A stretch of DNA of 64,000 nt from Levilactobacillus brevis (GTDB lineage: Bacteria; Bacillota; Bacilli; Lactobacillales; Lactobacillaceae): contig CP079699.1 in NCBI GenBank assembly GCA_021383565.1, positions 434,001 to 498,000 on the forward strand, written 5' to 3'. This document shows positions 35,875 to 47,841 of the stretch, in pieces. A model generated the notes under the pieces. The model ran no database searches, had not been told where the DNA came from, and was given only the letters and a program-made list of their open reading frames with translations. Every line of letters begins with the position of its first letter. Position 1 is the stretch's first letter. The translations under genes were made by a program, and so were the position numbers.

Positions 35875-38562
35875 ATGACGAAGACGACGCCCATGATGGC
35901 CCAATATCAAAAAATTAAAGATCAGTACCCGGATGCCTTCCTGTTCTATCGGCTCGGGGACTTCTATGAAATGTTCAACGAGGACGCCGTCAAGGGTTCC
36001 CAGTTGCTGGAACTCACGTTGACCACGCGGAGTCATAGCGCCAAGAATCCTATTCCCATGTGCGGGGTGCCCCACAAGGCGGTCCAAAACTATATCGACA
36101 TTTTGGTCGATCAGGGCTACAAGGTCGCCATTTGTGAACAGATGGAGGACCCCAAGCTGGCGAAGGGGATGGTCAAGCGCGAAGTCATTCAACTGGTGAC
36201 GCCCGGGACCCAGACGGATACCGGGGCGGCCGGTGCCAAACGCAACAACTACTTAACGGCACTCACCATGACCGATGCCACCCACTACGGTTTGGCCTAC
36301 ACCGATTTATCCACGGGTGAGTTAAAGGCCGCCGAATTGGCTACGGTGGATACGGTGGTCAATGAACTCATGAGCCTGCAGACCAAAGAAGTCGTGGTGG
36401 ATGCCACGATTGATGCTGACCTACAGGCCCGGTGTAAGCAGTTGGGCATGCTAATTTCGTCACAGCCAGATATTCAGGCCAGTTCCGAACTGAGTTACGT
36501 GGAACAGGACCTGACCAGCGACCTGTTGAAGCAGGCGGTGGGCGTGTTGGTTACCTACGTGACGGTGACCCAGAAGCGCAGTCTGGCCCATTTACAACGC
36601 GCCGTGGCTTACCAACCAACGGCCTTCTTGAAGATGGATCACGCGTCCCAGTCGAACTTGGAAATCACGCAAAACTTACGGACTAAGAAAAAATCCGGTA
36701 CGCTACTCTGGCTATTGGACGAGACCAAGACGGCCATGGGGGGGCGGCTACTGAAGCAGTGGTTGGATCGGCCCCTGATTGACCGGGCGCAGATTGAAGC
36801 GCGTCAGGCCAAAGTCGGTGTCTTGCTCGACCATTACTTCGAACGGAGTAACCTGCAGGCCGAACTGGTCAAGGTGTATGACCTGGAGCGGTTGGCCGGT
36901 CGCGTGGCGTTCGGTAGCGTCAACGGGCGGGACCTGATTCAGCTACAGACCTCGTTGGAACAGGTGCCCCAGATTGCCCACACGATTGAAGATCTCGGCG
37001 AAAAGGTGTTTGACGCCACGCTACGGAACCTCGATCCCGTTGAGGACGTTGCGACGGCCATTCGCGATGCCATCGTCCCCGAACCGCCATTGTCAGTGAC
37101 GGACGGTGGGGTCATTCGTGATGGCTACAGCGATCAGCTCGATGAATACCGCGATGCCATGCGCAACGGTAAGCAGTGGTTGGCCGAGATGGAGGCCCAC
37201 GAGCGTGAGGTTACCGGTATCAATAACCTGAAGATTGGCTATAACCACGTCTTTGGCTATTACATTGAGGTAACCAAGGTGAACCTCGACAAGTTGCCGG
37301 CCGATCGGTACGAGCGCAAGCAGACGCTGGCCAACGCCGAACGTTTCTCCATGCCGGAACTAAAGGAAAAGGAACGGTTGATTCTGGAGGCGGAGGAGAA
37401 GTCCACGGCCCTCGAATACAAGCTGTTCGTGGATCTGCGTGAACAGGTCAAGACGGCCATCACGCGGCTCCAGAAGTTGGCGGCCATCATTGCCAGCTTG
37501 GACGTGCTACAGAGCTTTGCCGTGGTCAGTGAGGACTATCATTTCGTCAAGCCCACGTTGATTGCAGGTCACGATTTAGAGATTAAACAGGGCCGCCACC
37601 CGGTCGTCGAGAAAGTCTTGGGCCGCCAAACCTACGTGCCCAACGACGTGTCCATGGATGAGCAGACCAACATTCTGCTCATCACTGGGCCCAACATGTC
37701 CGGGAAGAGTACCTACATGCGCCAACTGGCCTTGACCGTCATCATGGCGCAGATGGGGTGTTTCGTTCCCGCTGAATCGGCACAGATGCCGGTCTTTGAC
37801 CAGATCTTTACGCGAATTGGTGCGGCTGATGACCTGATTTCCGGCCAGAGTACGTTCATGGTCGAGATGCAGGAGGCCAACCGGGCATTGAGCCATGCGA
37901 CGGCCAATAGCCTCATTCTCTTCGATGAGATTGGACGGGGAACGGCCACTTACGATGGGATGGCGTTGGCGCAGGCGATTATCGAATTCGTTCACGATAA
38001 GGTTCACGCTAAGACGCTGTTCTCCACCCACTATCACGAGTTGACGGCCCTGGAGAATTCTCTCAAGGCCTTACGCAACGTGCACGTGGGCGCTGTGGAG
38101 CAGGATGGCGACCTGGTCTTCTTGCATCAGATGCAACCTGGTCCGGCCGACAAGTCCTACGGGATTCACGTGGCGAAATTAGCCGGGATGCCGACGCCGT
38201 TGCTCAAGCGGGCCGAGGTCATCTTGACGGACTTGGAAGACGAGGCGGCGGCCAAACCCGCCGTCGCGGTACCGAGCCAAACCGATGCGACCGCCACGCA
38301 ACCAGCGGCCGTTACGGAACCTGTTGGTGAACCGGCGCCCGCTGCAGAGGCGGCACCGAAGACGGCGACGCCAACGCCGGAAGAACCTGCTACGGTCGAT
38401 GAGGTGGCGGATCAACAGCTTTCCCTATTCAGCGATGAACCAGAGTTGAATCCCGCCCAAGCCAAGGTCATTGACCAGCTCAGTCACCTGAATCTCATGG
38501 GGATGACGCCCATGGACGTGATGAGCCAGGTCTACAAGTGGCAACAGAAACTGTCGAAATAA
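35875..38562 (+). CDS. mutS: DNA mismatch repair protein MutS
   Basis: 895 aa. Mismatch-reading Phe-x-Glu motif in [11 protein letters not shown] (about 25-35), core and clamp domains, then the ABC-type ATPase with Walker [11 protein letters not shown] at 604-613 and the signature STFMVEMQE. After the ATPase comes a Pro/Ala/Thr-rich linker of about 60 residues and QLSLF at 848-852, which matches the beta-clamp-binding motif of Bacillus MutS, then the C-terminal helices ([18 protein letters not shown]). AAAGGATG precedes the ATG. mutL lies 396 nt downstream, beyond an intergenic repeat. Confidence 0.98.
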   Translation: MTKTTPMMAQYQKIKDQYPDAFLFYRLGDFYEMFNEDAVKGSQLLELTLTTRSHSAKNPIPMCGVPHKAVQNYIDILVDQGYKVAICEQMEDPKLAKGMVKREVIQLVTPGTQTDTGAAGAKRNNYLTALTMTDATHYGLAYTDLSTGELKAAELATVDTVVNELMSLQTKEVVVDATIDADLQARCKQLGMLISSQPDIQASSELSYVEQDLTSDLLKQAVGVLVTYVTVTQKRSLAHLQRAVAYQPTAFLKMDHASQSNLEITQNLRTKKKSGTLLWLLDETKTAMGGRLLKQWLDRPLIDRAQIEARQAKVGVLLDHYFERSNLQAELVKVYDLERLAGRVAFGSVNGRDLIQLQTSLEQVPQIAHTIEDLGEKVFDATLRNLDPVEDVATAIRDAIVPEPPLSVTDGGVIRDGYSDQLDEYRDAMRNGKQWLAEMEAHEREVTGINNLKIGYNHVFGYYIEVTKVNLDKLPADRYERKQTLANAERFSMPELKEKERLILEAEEKSTALEYKLFVDLREQVKTAITRLQKLAAIIASLDVLQSFAVVSEDYHFVKPTLIAGHDLEIKQGRHPVVEKVLGRQTYVPNDVSMDEQTNILLITGPNMSGKSTYMRQLALTVIMAQMGCFVPAESAQMPVFDQIFTRIGAADDLISGQSTFMVEMQEANRALSHATANSLILFDEIGRGTATYDGMALAQAIIEFVHDKVHAKTLFSTHYHELTALENSLKALRNVHVGAVEQDGDLVFLHQMQPGPADKSYGIHVAKLAGMPTPLLKRAEVILTDLEDEAAAKPAVAVPSQTDATATQPAAVTEPVGEPAPAAEAAPKTATPTPEEPATVDEVADQQLSLFSDEPELNPAQAKVIDQLSHLNLMGMTPMDVMSQVYKWQQKLSK

Positions 38563-38595
38563 CCGACAATGATTGTTCGGTTGTGGTGAGTTGTC

Positions 38596-38915
38596 CGCCT
38601 TGCCGCTCGCGGAATCTAGGCTACATGAGAGACAACCACTTAGGATTGCGGCCGTTTCGACGGTATTGTCGTTGAAGGTTTTTTGAAGCGATCGTCGTTG
38701 GCAATTCAACTATGTAACCGTTAGTGAAGCAAGATATCAGCTCAGCCGTGGGATTTTCTAAGTGCTCTACTTAGAAAATGGCGACTTGGAAATGCTGGTT
38801 TTTGCGGTTCCAAGCGAGTCTCGAGACCGCTTCTTGGCTCGGGGCGTCCTTCCCACCGCGATCCGGCTCATATCTTGCGAACGGCTAGGTGGCCAGCTTG
38901 CTACAACGCTGTCAG
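38596..38915. repeat. Dispersed intergenic element, copy B (between mutS and mutL)
   Basis: The left end (38596-38622) matches 23013-23039 after minD at 25 of 27 bases. The right part (38748-38915) aligns with 25785-25965 upstream of ymfF, best around TGGCGACTTG, CGGTTCCAAGCGAG and CCGCTTCT (38779-38835) and GGCCAGCTTGCTACAACGC (38891-38909). This is the longest copy and contains both pieces. No ORF here looks real, and no mutL promoter is obvious. Confidence 0.6.
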
Positions 38916-38958
38916 AAAATCGTTGAGAAAATGAGTCACAAGAAAGGAAGGGCCGTAC

Positions 38959-40971
38959 ATGCCTAAAATTCATGAATTGGCGTCGGTGTTGGCCGACCAG
39001 ATTGCTGCGGGTGAAGTGGTAGAACGGCCCGCATCCGTGGTCAAGGAGCTCGTCGAAAACGCCGTCGATGCTCATAGTAAACAAATTGATATCACCGTCG
39101 AAGAGGCTGGCTTGCAACGGATCACTGTGGTTGACGACGGTGATGGCATTGCCGATGAAGATACCGAGATGGCCTTCAAACGACACGCCACCAGTAAAAT
39201 TACCGATCGTAAGGACCTCTTTCGGATTAAGTCCCTGGGGTTCCGGGGCGAAGCGTTGCCGAGCATTGCGTCCGTCGCGGATGTGACGCTGACCACCTCT
39301 ACCGGGGGCGTGGGCACCTTGATTCACAACGTTGGCGGCATCATTAAGGAACACACTGCCGCCGCGGCACGCAAGGGGACGACGGTCACGGTCAAGGACT
39401 TATTTGGCAATGTCCCGGCCCGATTGAAATACCTGAAGTCGCCAGCAACCGAGCTTGCACGAATCACAGATATCGTGAACCGACTGGCGCTGAGCTATCC
39501 CGATGTCGCCTTTTCACTGGTGCACAACGGCCGAGAGCTCACGCGTACGGCCGGTCGGGGCGATCTCCAGCAGGTGATTGCCGGGATCTACGGCGTGCAG
39601 AGCGCCCGGAAGATGGTGGCCATCAACGGCGCCAATCCGGACTTCAAGGTGACCGGTTACGTGAGCCTACCGGAACTGACGCGGGCCAGCCGGCAGTATA
39701 TTTCACTGCTATTAAACGGTCGGTACATCCACAACTTCCAGCTGAGTAAGGCGTTGATCGCCGGCTACGGTTCGAAGCTAATGGTGGGGCGGTATCCGCT
39801 GGCCGTCTTGGACATCCACATGGATCCACTTCTGGTCGATGTGAACGTGCACCCCACGAAGCAGGAGGTCCGCATCAGCCAGGAACCCGAGCTGACGCAG
39901 CTGATTCAGGAGACGGTCTTTAAACGCCTGTCGACGGAAAATTTGATTCCGGATGTATTCAACGAATTGCCGAAGCAAAAGACGCCGGAACCGGCGACCG
40001 ATCAGCTGACGATGGCGTTAAACGATGCCTCCACGAAGTATCAAATGTCCACCCCATCGACGCCAACGGCAGCTACTCAACCGGTTGCCGTACCGCAGCC
40101 CAAGGCCCCCGTAGCTGGCCCTCAACCGCTACAGACGCCGGAAGAAGTACCGGTGGAACCCGTGGTGGTTCATCAGCGAACGGACTTTAAGTTGCCAGCG
40201 GTTCAGGCGTTTGATGCGAAGTACCAAACGGAACAGCCGGCGGCGCCACTCGGTGGGGCCACCGAATCGGCGGCAGATCAGCCAATTCAGGCAGCGACTA
40301 TGTCGACCACTGCACAACCGCAGGCAACTCAGTTGACCCAAGCCCAGCCGCAACAGCGATTCCCCGAGTTACGGTACCTGGGGCAGGTGCACGGGACTTA
40401 TCTGTTGGCCGAGGCCGATGATGGCTTGTATTTAATCGACCAACACGCCGCCCAGGAACGGGTCAACTACGAGTTCTACCGCCAGGCCATCGGCGAGGTG
40501 AGTGACGACGAGCAGAAGTTGTTGGTGCCAATCGTCCTGGATTACCCGACGACCGACGTCTTGGAACTCAGCAATCACATTGATACGCTGGGAAGCGTCG
40601 GCGTTCATCTGGAAACCTTTGGACCGAACAGCTTCATCGTGCACGAACACCCGACGTGGTTCAAGGCCGGTCAGGAGACCGATACCATCAAGGAAATGGT
40701 GGATTGGGTCTTAAAGGACGGCAAGATTTCGGTGGCCGCCTTCCGGGAGAAGACCGCCATCATGATGAGTTGTAAACGGGCCATTAAGGCCAACCACCAT
40801 CTGGACGATCAACAGGCCCGGGCCTTGCTCAAGAAGCTGGCCACGGCGGAGAATCCCTTTAACTGCCCACACGGCCGCCCAGTCTTGGTTCATCTGACGG
40901 ATCAGGACCTGGAGAAGTTGTTCAAACGCATTCAGGACCCGCATCACAGCGGGGATGATTGGGGCGAATAG
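38959..40971 (+). CDS. mutL: DNA mismatch repair protein MutL
   Basis: 670 aa. GHKL ATPase at the N terminus ([43 protein letters not shown]), residues 1-330. A Pro/Gln/Thr/Val-rich linker covers about 345-465. The C-terminal domain has the endonuclease metal motif [12 protein letters not shown] at 494-505, so this MutL should nick DNA itself, as expected for an organism without MutH. AAAGGAAGG precedes the ATG. Confidence 0.97.
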   Translation: MPKIHELASVLADQIAAGEVVERPASVVKELVENAVDAHSKQIDITVEEAGLQRITVVDDGDGIADEDTEMAFKRHATSKITDRKDLFRIKSLGFRGEALPSIASVADVTLTTSTGGVGTLIHNVGGIIKEHTAAAARKGTTVTVKDLFGNVPARLKYLKSPATELARITDIVNRLALSYPDVAFSLVHNGRELTRTAGRGDLQQVIAGIYGVQSARKMVAINGANPDFKVTGYVSLPELTRASRQYISLLLNGRYIHNFQLSKALIAGYGSKLMVGRYPLAVLDIHMDPLLVDVNVHPTKQEVRISQEPELTQLIQETVFKRLSTENLIPDVFNELPKQKTPEPATDQLTMALNDASTKYQMSTPSTPTAATQPVAVPQPKAPVAGPQPLQTPEEVPVEPVVVHQRTDFKLPAVQAFDAKYQTEQPAAPLGGATESAADQPIQAATMSTTAQPQATQLTQAQPQQRFPELRYLGQVHGTYLLAEADDGLYLIDQHAAQERVNYEFYRQAIGEVSDDEQKLLVPIVLDYPTTDVLELSNHIDTLGSVGVHLETFGPNSFIVHEHPTWFKAGQETDTIKEMVDWVLKDGKISVAAFREKTAIMMSCKRAIKANHHLDDQQARALLKKLATAENPFNCPHGRPVLVHLTDQDLEKLFKRIQDPHHSGDDWGE

Positions 40972-41019
40972 TCTAGGACCAATCAGTCACACGATTTCAC
41001 TGCAGATCCGTGGCGAGTA

Positions 41020-41050
41020 TGGTACAATTTAAAAAGCAAACATACGTTTT
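41020..41050 (+). promoter_or_regulatory. ruvA promoter with LexA-type box
   Basis: Extended -10 TGGTACAAT (41020-41028). Just behind it CAAACATACGTTTT (41037-41050) fits the Gram-positive SOS box CGAAC-RNRY-GTTYC, with mismatches at the second and last positions. It would cover the transcription start and block ruvAB until DNA damage. Confidence 0.6.
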
Positions 41051-41072
41051 CTTAAAGGAGAGTAAACCGGTC

Positions 41073-41684
41073 ATGTATGAATACCTTCATGGCGTCATCG
41101 CCGCGGTCTATCCCGACCATGTGGTACTTGACGTCAACGGGGTGGGGTATCTGGTCAACACGGCCAATCCCTACCGTTATCAAGTGGCACCCGATGGACA
41201 GGCGGTCACCATCTACGTCTACCAAGCCGTCAGCGACACGGCCCAGACCCTCTATGGGTTTCAGGACTTTGCAGAAAAACAATTATTTTTAAAACTGATT
41301 AACGTTAACGGCATTGGGCCGAAGAGTGCGTTGGCTATTTTGGCCAACCCCGACCATCAGGGCCTCATGCAGGCCATTCGTACCAATGACGTCAGCTTCT
41401 TGACCAAGTTTCCCGGCGTGGGGAAGAAGACGGCCGGTCAGATTGTCTTGGACCTTCAGGGCAAGCTGGACGACCTCGAACCCGCCGATGATGGCGCCCT
41501 CTTTACGCCCGAAGTTGCCACGACAGGCGGCGATAATCCGCAGCTAGACGATGCGATTGCCGCGCTGACGGCCCTGGGTTATCGTGAGACGGCGGTCAAG
41601 AAGGTTACGCCAAAGCTCAAGCAATTTGCCGGGGAGTCGACCAACGATTACCTCAGCGAGGGACTGCGGTTATTGACCAAATAG
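41073..41684 (+). CDS. ruvA: Holliday junction helicase subunit RuvA
   Basis: 203 aa. OB-fold domain (MYEYLHGVIAAVYPDHVVLDVNGVGY), two helix-hairpin-helix motifs (NVNGIGPKSALAILAN and KFPGVGKKTAGQIVLDL), and a C-terminal three-helix domain that contacts RuvB. The start is the ATG at 41073 with AAAGGAGAG upstream; the frame extends to 41010 but that part covers the promoter. First gene of ruvA-ruvB-queA-tgt-yajC. Confidence 0.97.
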   Translation: MYEYLHGVIAAVYPDHVVLDVNGVGYLVNTANPYRYQVAPDGQAVTIYVYQAVSDTAQTLYGFQDFAEKQLFLKLINVNGIGPKSALAILANPDHQGLMQAIRTNDVSFLTKFPGVGKKTAGQIVLDLQGKLDDLEPADDGALFTPEVATTGGDNPQLDDAIAALTALGYRETAVKKVTPKLKQFAGESTNDYLSEGLRLLTK

Positions 41685-41723
41685 GGCGAACCACACCCTG
41701 TGATGACTACGAAAGGAGGCTGA

Positions 41724-42749
41724 ATGATGGCTGAAAACGATCGTCTCGTTTCTCCAGAACCGGAGAATGATAACGAAGATTCCATTGAAAAATCATTACG
41801 GCCGCAAACGCTGGCGGAGTACATCGGGCAGGACCCGATTAAACACGAACTCAGCGTCTATATCCAAGCGGCTAAGCAACGCGAAGAATCCTTGGATCAC
41901 GTGTTGCTCTACGGACCACCGGGTTTGGGGAAGACGACGCTGGCCATGGTGATTGCCAACGAAATGGCCGTCCACATTCGGACCACCAGCGGCCCGGCCA
42001 TTGAAAAACCGGGCGATCTGGTGGCGTTACTCAACGAGCTACAGCCCGGTGATATCCTATTTATTGATGAAATTCACCGGTTGCCTAAGATTGTGGAGGA
42101 AATGCTGTACTCCGCCATGGAAGACTTTTACATCGACATCGTGGTTGGACAAGGGCCCACCGCCCATCCCGTGCATTTCCCATTGCCACCATTCACGCTG
42201 ATCGGTGCCACCACGCGAGCCGGCTTGTTGTCGGCCCCGTTGCGGGATCGGTTCGGGATCGTCGAGCACATGGCGTATTACCAAACGGCCGATCTGCAAG
42301 AGATTGTGGAACGGTCCGCCGATATCTTTAATACCACGATTGCCACGGAGGGCGCCCATGAGGTGGCCTTACGTTCGCGAGGGACGCCGCGGATTGCTAA
42401 CCGTTTGCTCAAACGAATTCGGGACTTCGCGGAGGTCTCACCAGACCATTCAACCATTGACCGGGCCATCGTGGATCATGCGTTGACGCTGTTACGGGTG
42501 GATTCGGCGGGATTAGATCCGACCGATATCAAGTTACTCCGCACCATGATTGACTTTTATGACGGCGGTCCGGTCGGCTTGAACACGCTGGCCGCCAACA
42601 TCGGTGAGGAGACCGAGACGGTTGCGGCGATGTACGAACCGTATTTGTTACAACGTGGTTATTTGAAACGAACGGCGCGCGGGCGGGTCGTGACCCCCGC
42701 GGGATACGCCCACTTGGGCTTGCCACTGCCACATCAGGATAATGCGTAA
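41724..42749 (+). CDS. ruvB: Holliday junction branch-migration ATPase RuvB
   Basis: 341 aa AAA+ motor. Walker A GPPGLGKT, Walker [10 protein letters not shown], arginine-finger region and C-terminal winged helix ([16 protein letters not shown]). Two ATGs in a row (41724 and 41727) follow AAAGGAGG; the second has the better spacing, so the protein may be one residue shorter. Works with RuvA to migrate Holliday junctions. Confidence 0.97.
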   Translation: MMAENDRLVSPEPENDNEDSIEKSLRPQTLAEYIGQDPIKHELSVYIQAAKQREESLDHVLLYGPPGLGKTTLAMVIANEMAVHIRTTSGPAIEKPGDLVALLNELQPGDILFIDEIHRLPKIVEEMLYSAMEDFYIDIVVGQGPTAHPVHFPLPPFTLIGATTRAGLLSAPLRDRFGIVEHMAYYQTADLQEIVERSADIFNTTIATEGAHEVALRSRGTPRIANRLLKRIRDFAEVSPDHSTIDRAIVDHALTLLRVDSAGLDPTDIKLLRTMIDFYDGGPVGLNTLAANIGEETETVAAMYEPYLLQRGYLKRTARGRVVTPAGYAHLGLPLPHQDNA

Positions 42750-42764
42750 AGGAGCTGAATCACC

Positions 42765-43799
42765 ATGGGATACACCTTAGATGATTTTGATTACGATTTA
42801 CCGCACGAACTCATTGCTCAGACGCCGATTAAACAACGAGACACCTCACGTTTGCTGGTCCTGGACCACACGGCGCATACGCTGGAAGACAAGCATTTCT
42901 ACGATATCGTGGATGAACTTCACGCCGGGGATGCCGTGGTCATGAATGATTCGCGGGTCATGCCGGCGCGGCTCTACGGGATTCGCGAGGAGACTGGTGG
43001 CCACGTAGAGGTGTTGTTACTGCACAACGTCGAAGGTGATGTGTGGGAGACGCTGATGAAGCCGGCTAAGCGGCTACACGTCGGCACCGTCGTCAGTTTT
43101 GGCGATGGTCAACTTACGGCGACCATCACCGAAGAACGCGATGAAGGCATTCGCTTGATTGAATTTCACTACACGGGCATCTTTATGGAAATTCTGGAGC
43201 GGTTGGGTGAGATGCCGCTGCCGCCCTATATCAAGGCGAAACTCGACGACCCCGACCGGTATCAGACGGTCTACGCCAAAGAGAATGGGTCGGCCGCGGC
43301 CCCCACGGCGGGGTTGCACTGGACGCAGGCGCTTTTGGATAAGGTCGCCGCGAAGGGGGTCAAGCTGGTGTACGTCACGCTTCACGTGGGGCTGGGAACG
43401 TTCCGCCCCGTGGAAGAGGCCAACATCGAAGACCACAAGATGCACAGTGAATTCTACCGGTTGGACGCCGCGGCCGCACAGACCTTAAATGACGTGCGGG
43501 CTCACGGTGGCCGAATCATCGCGACCGGAACCACGTCGATTCGGACGCTGGAAACGATCGGCAGTAAATTTCACGGTGAGATCAAGCCCGATTCCGGTTG
43601 GACCGACATCTTCATCAAGCCGGGCTACCAGTGGCAAGTGGTCGACGCCTTTATCACCAATTTTCACCTGCCCAAGTCGACGTTGGTCATGTTGGTGGCG
43701 GCCTTTACCGGTCGTGACCAGATTCTGAACGCCTATCAGCACGCCATTCAGGAGCGCTACCGCTTCTTTAGCTTTGGCGATGCCATGTTTATCAAGTAA
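42765..43799 (+). CDS. queA: S-adenosylmethionine:tRNA ribosyltransferase-isomerase QueA
   Basis: 344 aa. It adds the epoxycyclopentane unit from SAM to preQ1 in tRNA, making epoxyqueuosine. Family blocks: [26 protein letters not shown] at the N terminus, [13 protein letters not shown] (about 170-182) and [20 protein letters not shown]. It starts 15 nt after ruvB and ends 14 nt before tgt, the previous step of the same pathway. Confidence 0.97.
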   Translation: MGYTLDDFDYDLPHELIAQTPIKQRDTSRLLVLDHTAHTLEDKHFYDIVDELHAGDAVVMNDSRVMPARLYGIREETGGHVEVLLLHNVEGDVWETLMKPAKRLHVGTVVSFGDGQLTATITEERDEGIRLIEFHYTGIFMEILERLGEMPLPPYIKAKLDDPDRYQTVYAKENGSAAAPTAGLHWTQALLDKVAAKGVKLVYVTLHVGLGTFRPVEEANIEDHKMHSEFYRLDAAAAQTLNDVRAHGGRIIATGTTSIRTLETIGSKFHGEIKPDSGWTDIFIKPGYQWQVVDAFITNFHLPKSTLVMLVAAFTGRDQILNAYQHAIQERYRFFSFGDAMFIK

Positions 43800-43810
43800 A
43801 CGGAGGATGA

Positions 43811-44956
<1,146 letters not shown>

Positions 44957-45027
44957 AAATAATTGGACGGAATCCCTTGGTTCTGGTAGAGTAGTTCAGT
45001 AGAGACGATACGAAGGAGTGAACGAAC

Positions 45028-45477
45028 GTGTTTGGAAATTTAGTAATTGCAGCCGGCGGGGCGGGTCAGTACTCGACGATCTTTATCTTAGTGATCTTCT
45101 TAGCCCTGATGTACTTCTTGATGTTGCGGCCACAACAAAAGCAACAAAAGAAGCACCGTGATATGATGAGTGAGTTAAAGAAGGGTGACCACGTGGTAAC
45201 GATTGGTCGCTTACACGGTGTCATTGATGAAATCAATCAAACCGATAAGACGGTCACTTTAGACTGTGACGGGATCTACTTGGTCTTTGATCTGCGGGCG
45301 ATTTCTTCAGTAACGGCGCAAGCACCAGCTGCTGTCACGGCACCAGCCGCCGCAGCAACGAGTGAAGCCACTAGCGAAGCCCAACCTGCTGAAAGTGCCG
45401 CTGATGATTCAGCTGACACGGCCAACAGTGCTGCCGCTGATAGCGATAGCGCTGCTAAGGATGACGCAGCCAAATAA
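45028..45477 (+). CDS. yajC: Preprotein translocase-associated protein YajC
   Basis: 149 aa. A single transmembrane helix (about residues 13-32) and the cytoplasmic YajC domain (RPQQKQQKKHRDMMSELKKGDHVVTIG). The last 55 residues are an Ala/Ser/Asp-rich tail that the family does not need and that varies between lactobacilli. The start is GTG after GAAGGAGTG. It closes the ruvAB-queA-tgt-yajC run and has a terminator. Confidence 0.93.
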   Translation: MFGNLVIAAGGAGQYSTIFILVIFLALMYFLMLRPQQKQQKKHRDMMSELKKGDHVVTIGRLHGVIDEINQTDKTVTLDCDGIYLVFDLRAISSVTAQAPAAVTAPAAAATSEATSEAQPAESAADDSADTANSAAADSDSAAKDDAAK

Positions 45478-45522
45478 GGATTAACGTGACTCACTGGCAA
45501 CGGGGTTGTCGGCGAGTTAGAG

Positions 45523-45552
45523 GACTGACTCACTTGGGGTCGGTCTTTTTTT
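45523..45552 (+). terminator. yajC terminator
   Basis: GACTGAC pairs with GTCGGTC, followed by a T7 run. Confidence 0.8.
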
Positions 45553-45569
45553 GTCTCAGGTAGATTTGG

Positions 45570-45598
45570 TTGAGAACAAACGTCTGTTCGATTATAAT
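45570..45598 (+). promoter_or_regulatory. dinB promoter with LexA box in its spacer
   Basis: TTGAGA (45570-45575), 17-nt spacer, TATAAT (45593-45598). The spacer holds CAAACGTCTGTTCG (45577-45590); its reverse strand, CGAACAGACGTTTG, matches the SOS consensus CGAAC-RNRY-GTTYC at all but the last base. LexA there would directly cover the promoter. Confidence 0.8.
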
Positions 45599-45660
45599 TT
45601 AAATAGATGGAGACAGAAAGTTTTCGTAAGACAAGATGTGGTTAGACGGGAGGTGGTCCG

Positions 45661-46776
45661 ATGCAACCGGCAGCGAAATTCACACAACGTAAGATTATTC
45701 ATGTCGATATGGATGCCTTCTATGCGTCCATCGAGGAGCGTGACCATCCGGAATTCAAGGGCCACCCCCTGATCGTGGCACAGGACCCCCGGAAGACGGG
45801 CGGTCGGGGTGTCGTGACCACGGCCAACTACATTGCCCGTCAGACCGGTGTGCACTCGGCGATGAATGCTAACGAGGCGCTGAAACTCTGTCCCAACGCG
45901 ATCTTTAAGACGCCCGACTTTCCCCGTTATCGACAGGTATCCGATCAGATCCACGCGATTTTTCACGAATACACCGACAAGATTGAGACAGTTGCCTTTG
46001 ATGAAGCCTACCTGGATGTCACGGAGAATAAACATCATCTTCATTCGGCGGTGCAGGTGGCTCACGCCATTCAAGCGGAGATTTTTGACCAGACACATCT
46101 GACCTGTTCCACGGGCATTTCCTACAGTAAGTTTCTCGCCAAGGAGGCCTCGGACTTTCGCAAGCCGGTGGGCGTCTGTGTGATTCTTCCGGAGGACGCG
46201 CATGACTTTTTGATGGCGTTGCCTATCGAACGGTTCCGTGGGGTGGGTAAGAAGACGGTGCCCAAGATGCACGAACTAGGGATTTTAAACGGTGCCGACC
46301 TGTATCAACGGAGCCAGTTAGCCTTGATTCATGACTTTGGAAAGTTCGGCTACGTCCTCTACCAGCGGGTGCGGGGCATCGACGAACGGCCGGTGGAATA
46401 TCAACGCGAGCGCAAGTCAATTGGTAAGGAGCGCACGTATGGGCCACCGCTGACCACGACCGGTGAGGTGGAGAGTCAACTGCAACGGCTGGCCGAGATG
46501 GTCGCCGAAACGGTACGGCGGAAGCAACGTCACGGCAAGACGCTGGTGCTCAAGCTACGGGATAGTCACTTTAACACGATTACCAAACGGGTCACGCAGG
46601 CCGACTTCATCGCCAACGACGCCACGACCTACTATGAAATGGCGTTGGATATTTATCACAGTGTGGCCCGCGACGATGAGCAGGTCCGCCTGCTGGGGAT
46701 TACGCTGACGGGCTTGGCACCGCAAACATTCGAGGAGCTGAAGTTGCCGCTCTTTGATGGCGATCGGCCCCGCTGA
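45661..46776 (+). CDS. dinB: DNA polymerase IV (Y family)
   Basis: 371 aa translesion polymerase. Catalytic carboxylates: Asp16 in [10 protein letters not shown], and Asp114-Glu115 in FDEAYLDV. Full palm, fingers, thumb ([15 protein letters not shown]) and little-finger domains. It ends in [13 protein letters not shown], and [11 protein letters not shown] contains a plausible clamp-binding peptide (LPLF). The start ATG at 45661 follows GGGAGGTGG. Controlled by the LexA box just upstream. Confidence 0.97.
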   Translation: MQPAAKFTQRKIIHVDMDAFYASIEERDHPEFKGHPLIVAQDPRKTGGRGVVTTANYIARQTGVHSAMNANEALKLCPNAIFKTPDFPRYRQVSDQIHAIFHEYTDKIETVAFDEAYLDVTENKHHLHSAVQVAHAIQAEIFDQTHLTCSTGISYSKFLAKEASDFRKPVGVCVILPEDAHDFLMALPIERFRGVGKKTVPKMHELGILNGADLYQRSQLALIHDFGKFGYVLYQRVRGIDERPVEYQRERKSIGKERTYGPPLTTTGEVESQLQRLAEMVAETVRRKQRHGKTLVLKLRDSHFNTITKRVTQADFIANDATTYYEMALDIYHSVARDDEQVRLLGITLTGLAPQTFEELKLPLFDGDRPR

Positions 46777-46875
46777 AAGACTTCCTTTGAAATTACCCCG
46801 TAAAACTTGTATACTGAAACGCGGTATCAACGCAATTGCGCTGGAAAATCGGAAAGAAAATGGGTGAGCACCACG

Positions 46876-47841
46876 ATGATTATCGAAAATGAAATCTTAG
46901 CAGAAATTAAAAAATATCAAACAATTATTATTCACCGCCATCAGCGGCCAGATCCCGACTGTATCGGGGCTCAGTTGGCATTACGGGCCATCTTACGGAC
47001 CAGCTTCCCGGACAAGACCGTTTACGCGGTCGGCAAGCATTACCCGGGTTTTGACTGGATGGGACAAGCCGATCAAGACGTTACCGACGACGCCTACAAG
47101 GACGCCTTAGTTATCGTTGTCGATACGGCTAACCAGCCGCGGGTCGATGACGAGCGCTGGACAACGGGGAAGGCCGTCGTCAAGATCGACCACCATCCCA
47201 ATGAGGATGCCTTTGGTGACCTGCAATGGGTCTTGGATCAGGCGTCCAGTACGTCAGAGATGTTGTACGATTGGTTCGCCGCTAACGAGGCCGAGCTGAC
47301 CATGCCCGCCGATGCGGCCCGGTTGCTGTATGCTGGGATTGTCGGCGATACAGGCCGATTCATGTACCCGGCGACGTCGGCCAACACCATGGCCGTGGCC
47401 GGTAAATTAATGGCCTATGACTTCTCAGCCAGTGCCGTCAATCAGGCCGAGGACGAGGTGTCTCCAGCCGTGGCCAAGTTGTCCGCCTACGTTTACCAGA
47501 ACTTGGAGATCTTACCGAGTGGGGCGGCCTACCTTAAGTTGAGTGACGAGGTCGTCGAACCCTTTGGCTTAGGTGAAGGGGATTCGACGTCCGCCATTGT
47601 TCCACTACCCGGAAAGATTACGTCCGTTGTGGCGTGGGCCATCTTTGTGGAGTCCAAAGACCATACGTACCGCATTCGCTTGCGGTCGAAGGGGCCGTCG
47701 ATTAACGGTTTAGCCAAGAATCATGGTGGCGGCGGTCACGCCCTTGCCAGTGGCGCCGGGGCTAAGGATCAGGCCGAGATTGATCAAGTCGTCCACGAAC
47801 TCGATGAGTTGGTGGCGCAATATAAAGGAGAAAATGAATGA
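46876..47841 (+). CDS. nrnA: DHH-family oligoribonuclease / pAp phosphatase NrnA
   Basis: 321 aa. DHH motifs: RHQRPDPDCIG (residues 21-31), VDTAN (82-86), DHHPN (105-109); the DHHA1 domain ends with the substrate motif NHGGGGHALASGA. NrnA degrades nano-RNAs of 2-5 nt and dephosphorylates pAp. I take the ATG at 46876; an in-frame GTG at 46864 is an alternative. Its stop codon overlaps the start of the helicase gene (ATGA), so the two are translationally coupled. Confidence 0.92.
   Translation: MIIENEILAEIKKYQTIIIHRHQRPDPDCIGAQLALRAILRTSFPDKTVYAVGKHYPGFDWMGQADQDVTDDAYKDALVIVVDTANQPRVDDERWTTGKAVVKIDHHPNEDAFGDLQWVLDQASSTSEMLYDWFAANEAELTMPADAARLLYAGIVGDTGRFMYPATSANTMAVAGKLMAYDFSASAVNQAEDEVSPAVAKLSAYVYQNLEILPSGAAYLKLSDEVVEPFGLGEGDSTSAIVPLPGKITSVVAWAIFVESKDHTYRIRLRSKGPSINGLAKNHGGGGHALASGAGAKDQAEIDQVVHELDELVAQYKGENE

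Noticed and set aside
38767-39354. Minus-strand open frame of 195 codons overlapping the mutL start
   Set aside because: It runs antisense to the conserved MutL ATPase region and through the intergenic repeat, with no ribosome site or family match.
45571-45590. GAAC and GTTC half-sites 8 nt apart upstream of dinB as the SOS box
   Set aside because: The spacing is wrong for LexA; the overlapping CAAACGTCTGTTCG with a 4-nt centre is the proper match.
45592-46272. Minus-strand frame of 226 codons antisense to dinB
   Set aside because: The plus strand encodes all conserved blocks of DNA polymerase IV; the antisense frame has no recognisable motif.
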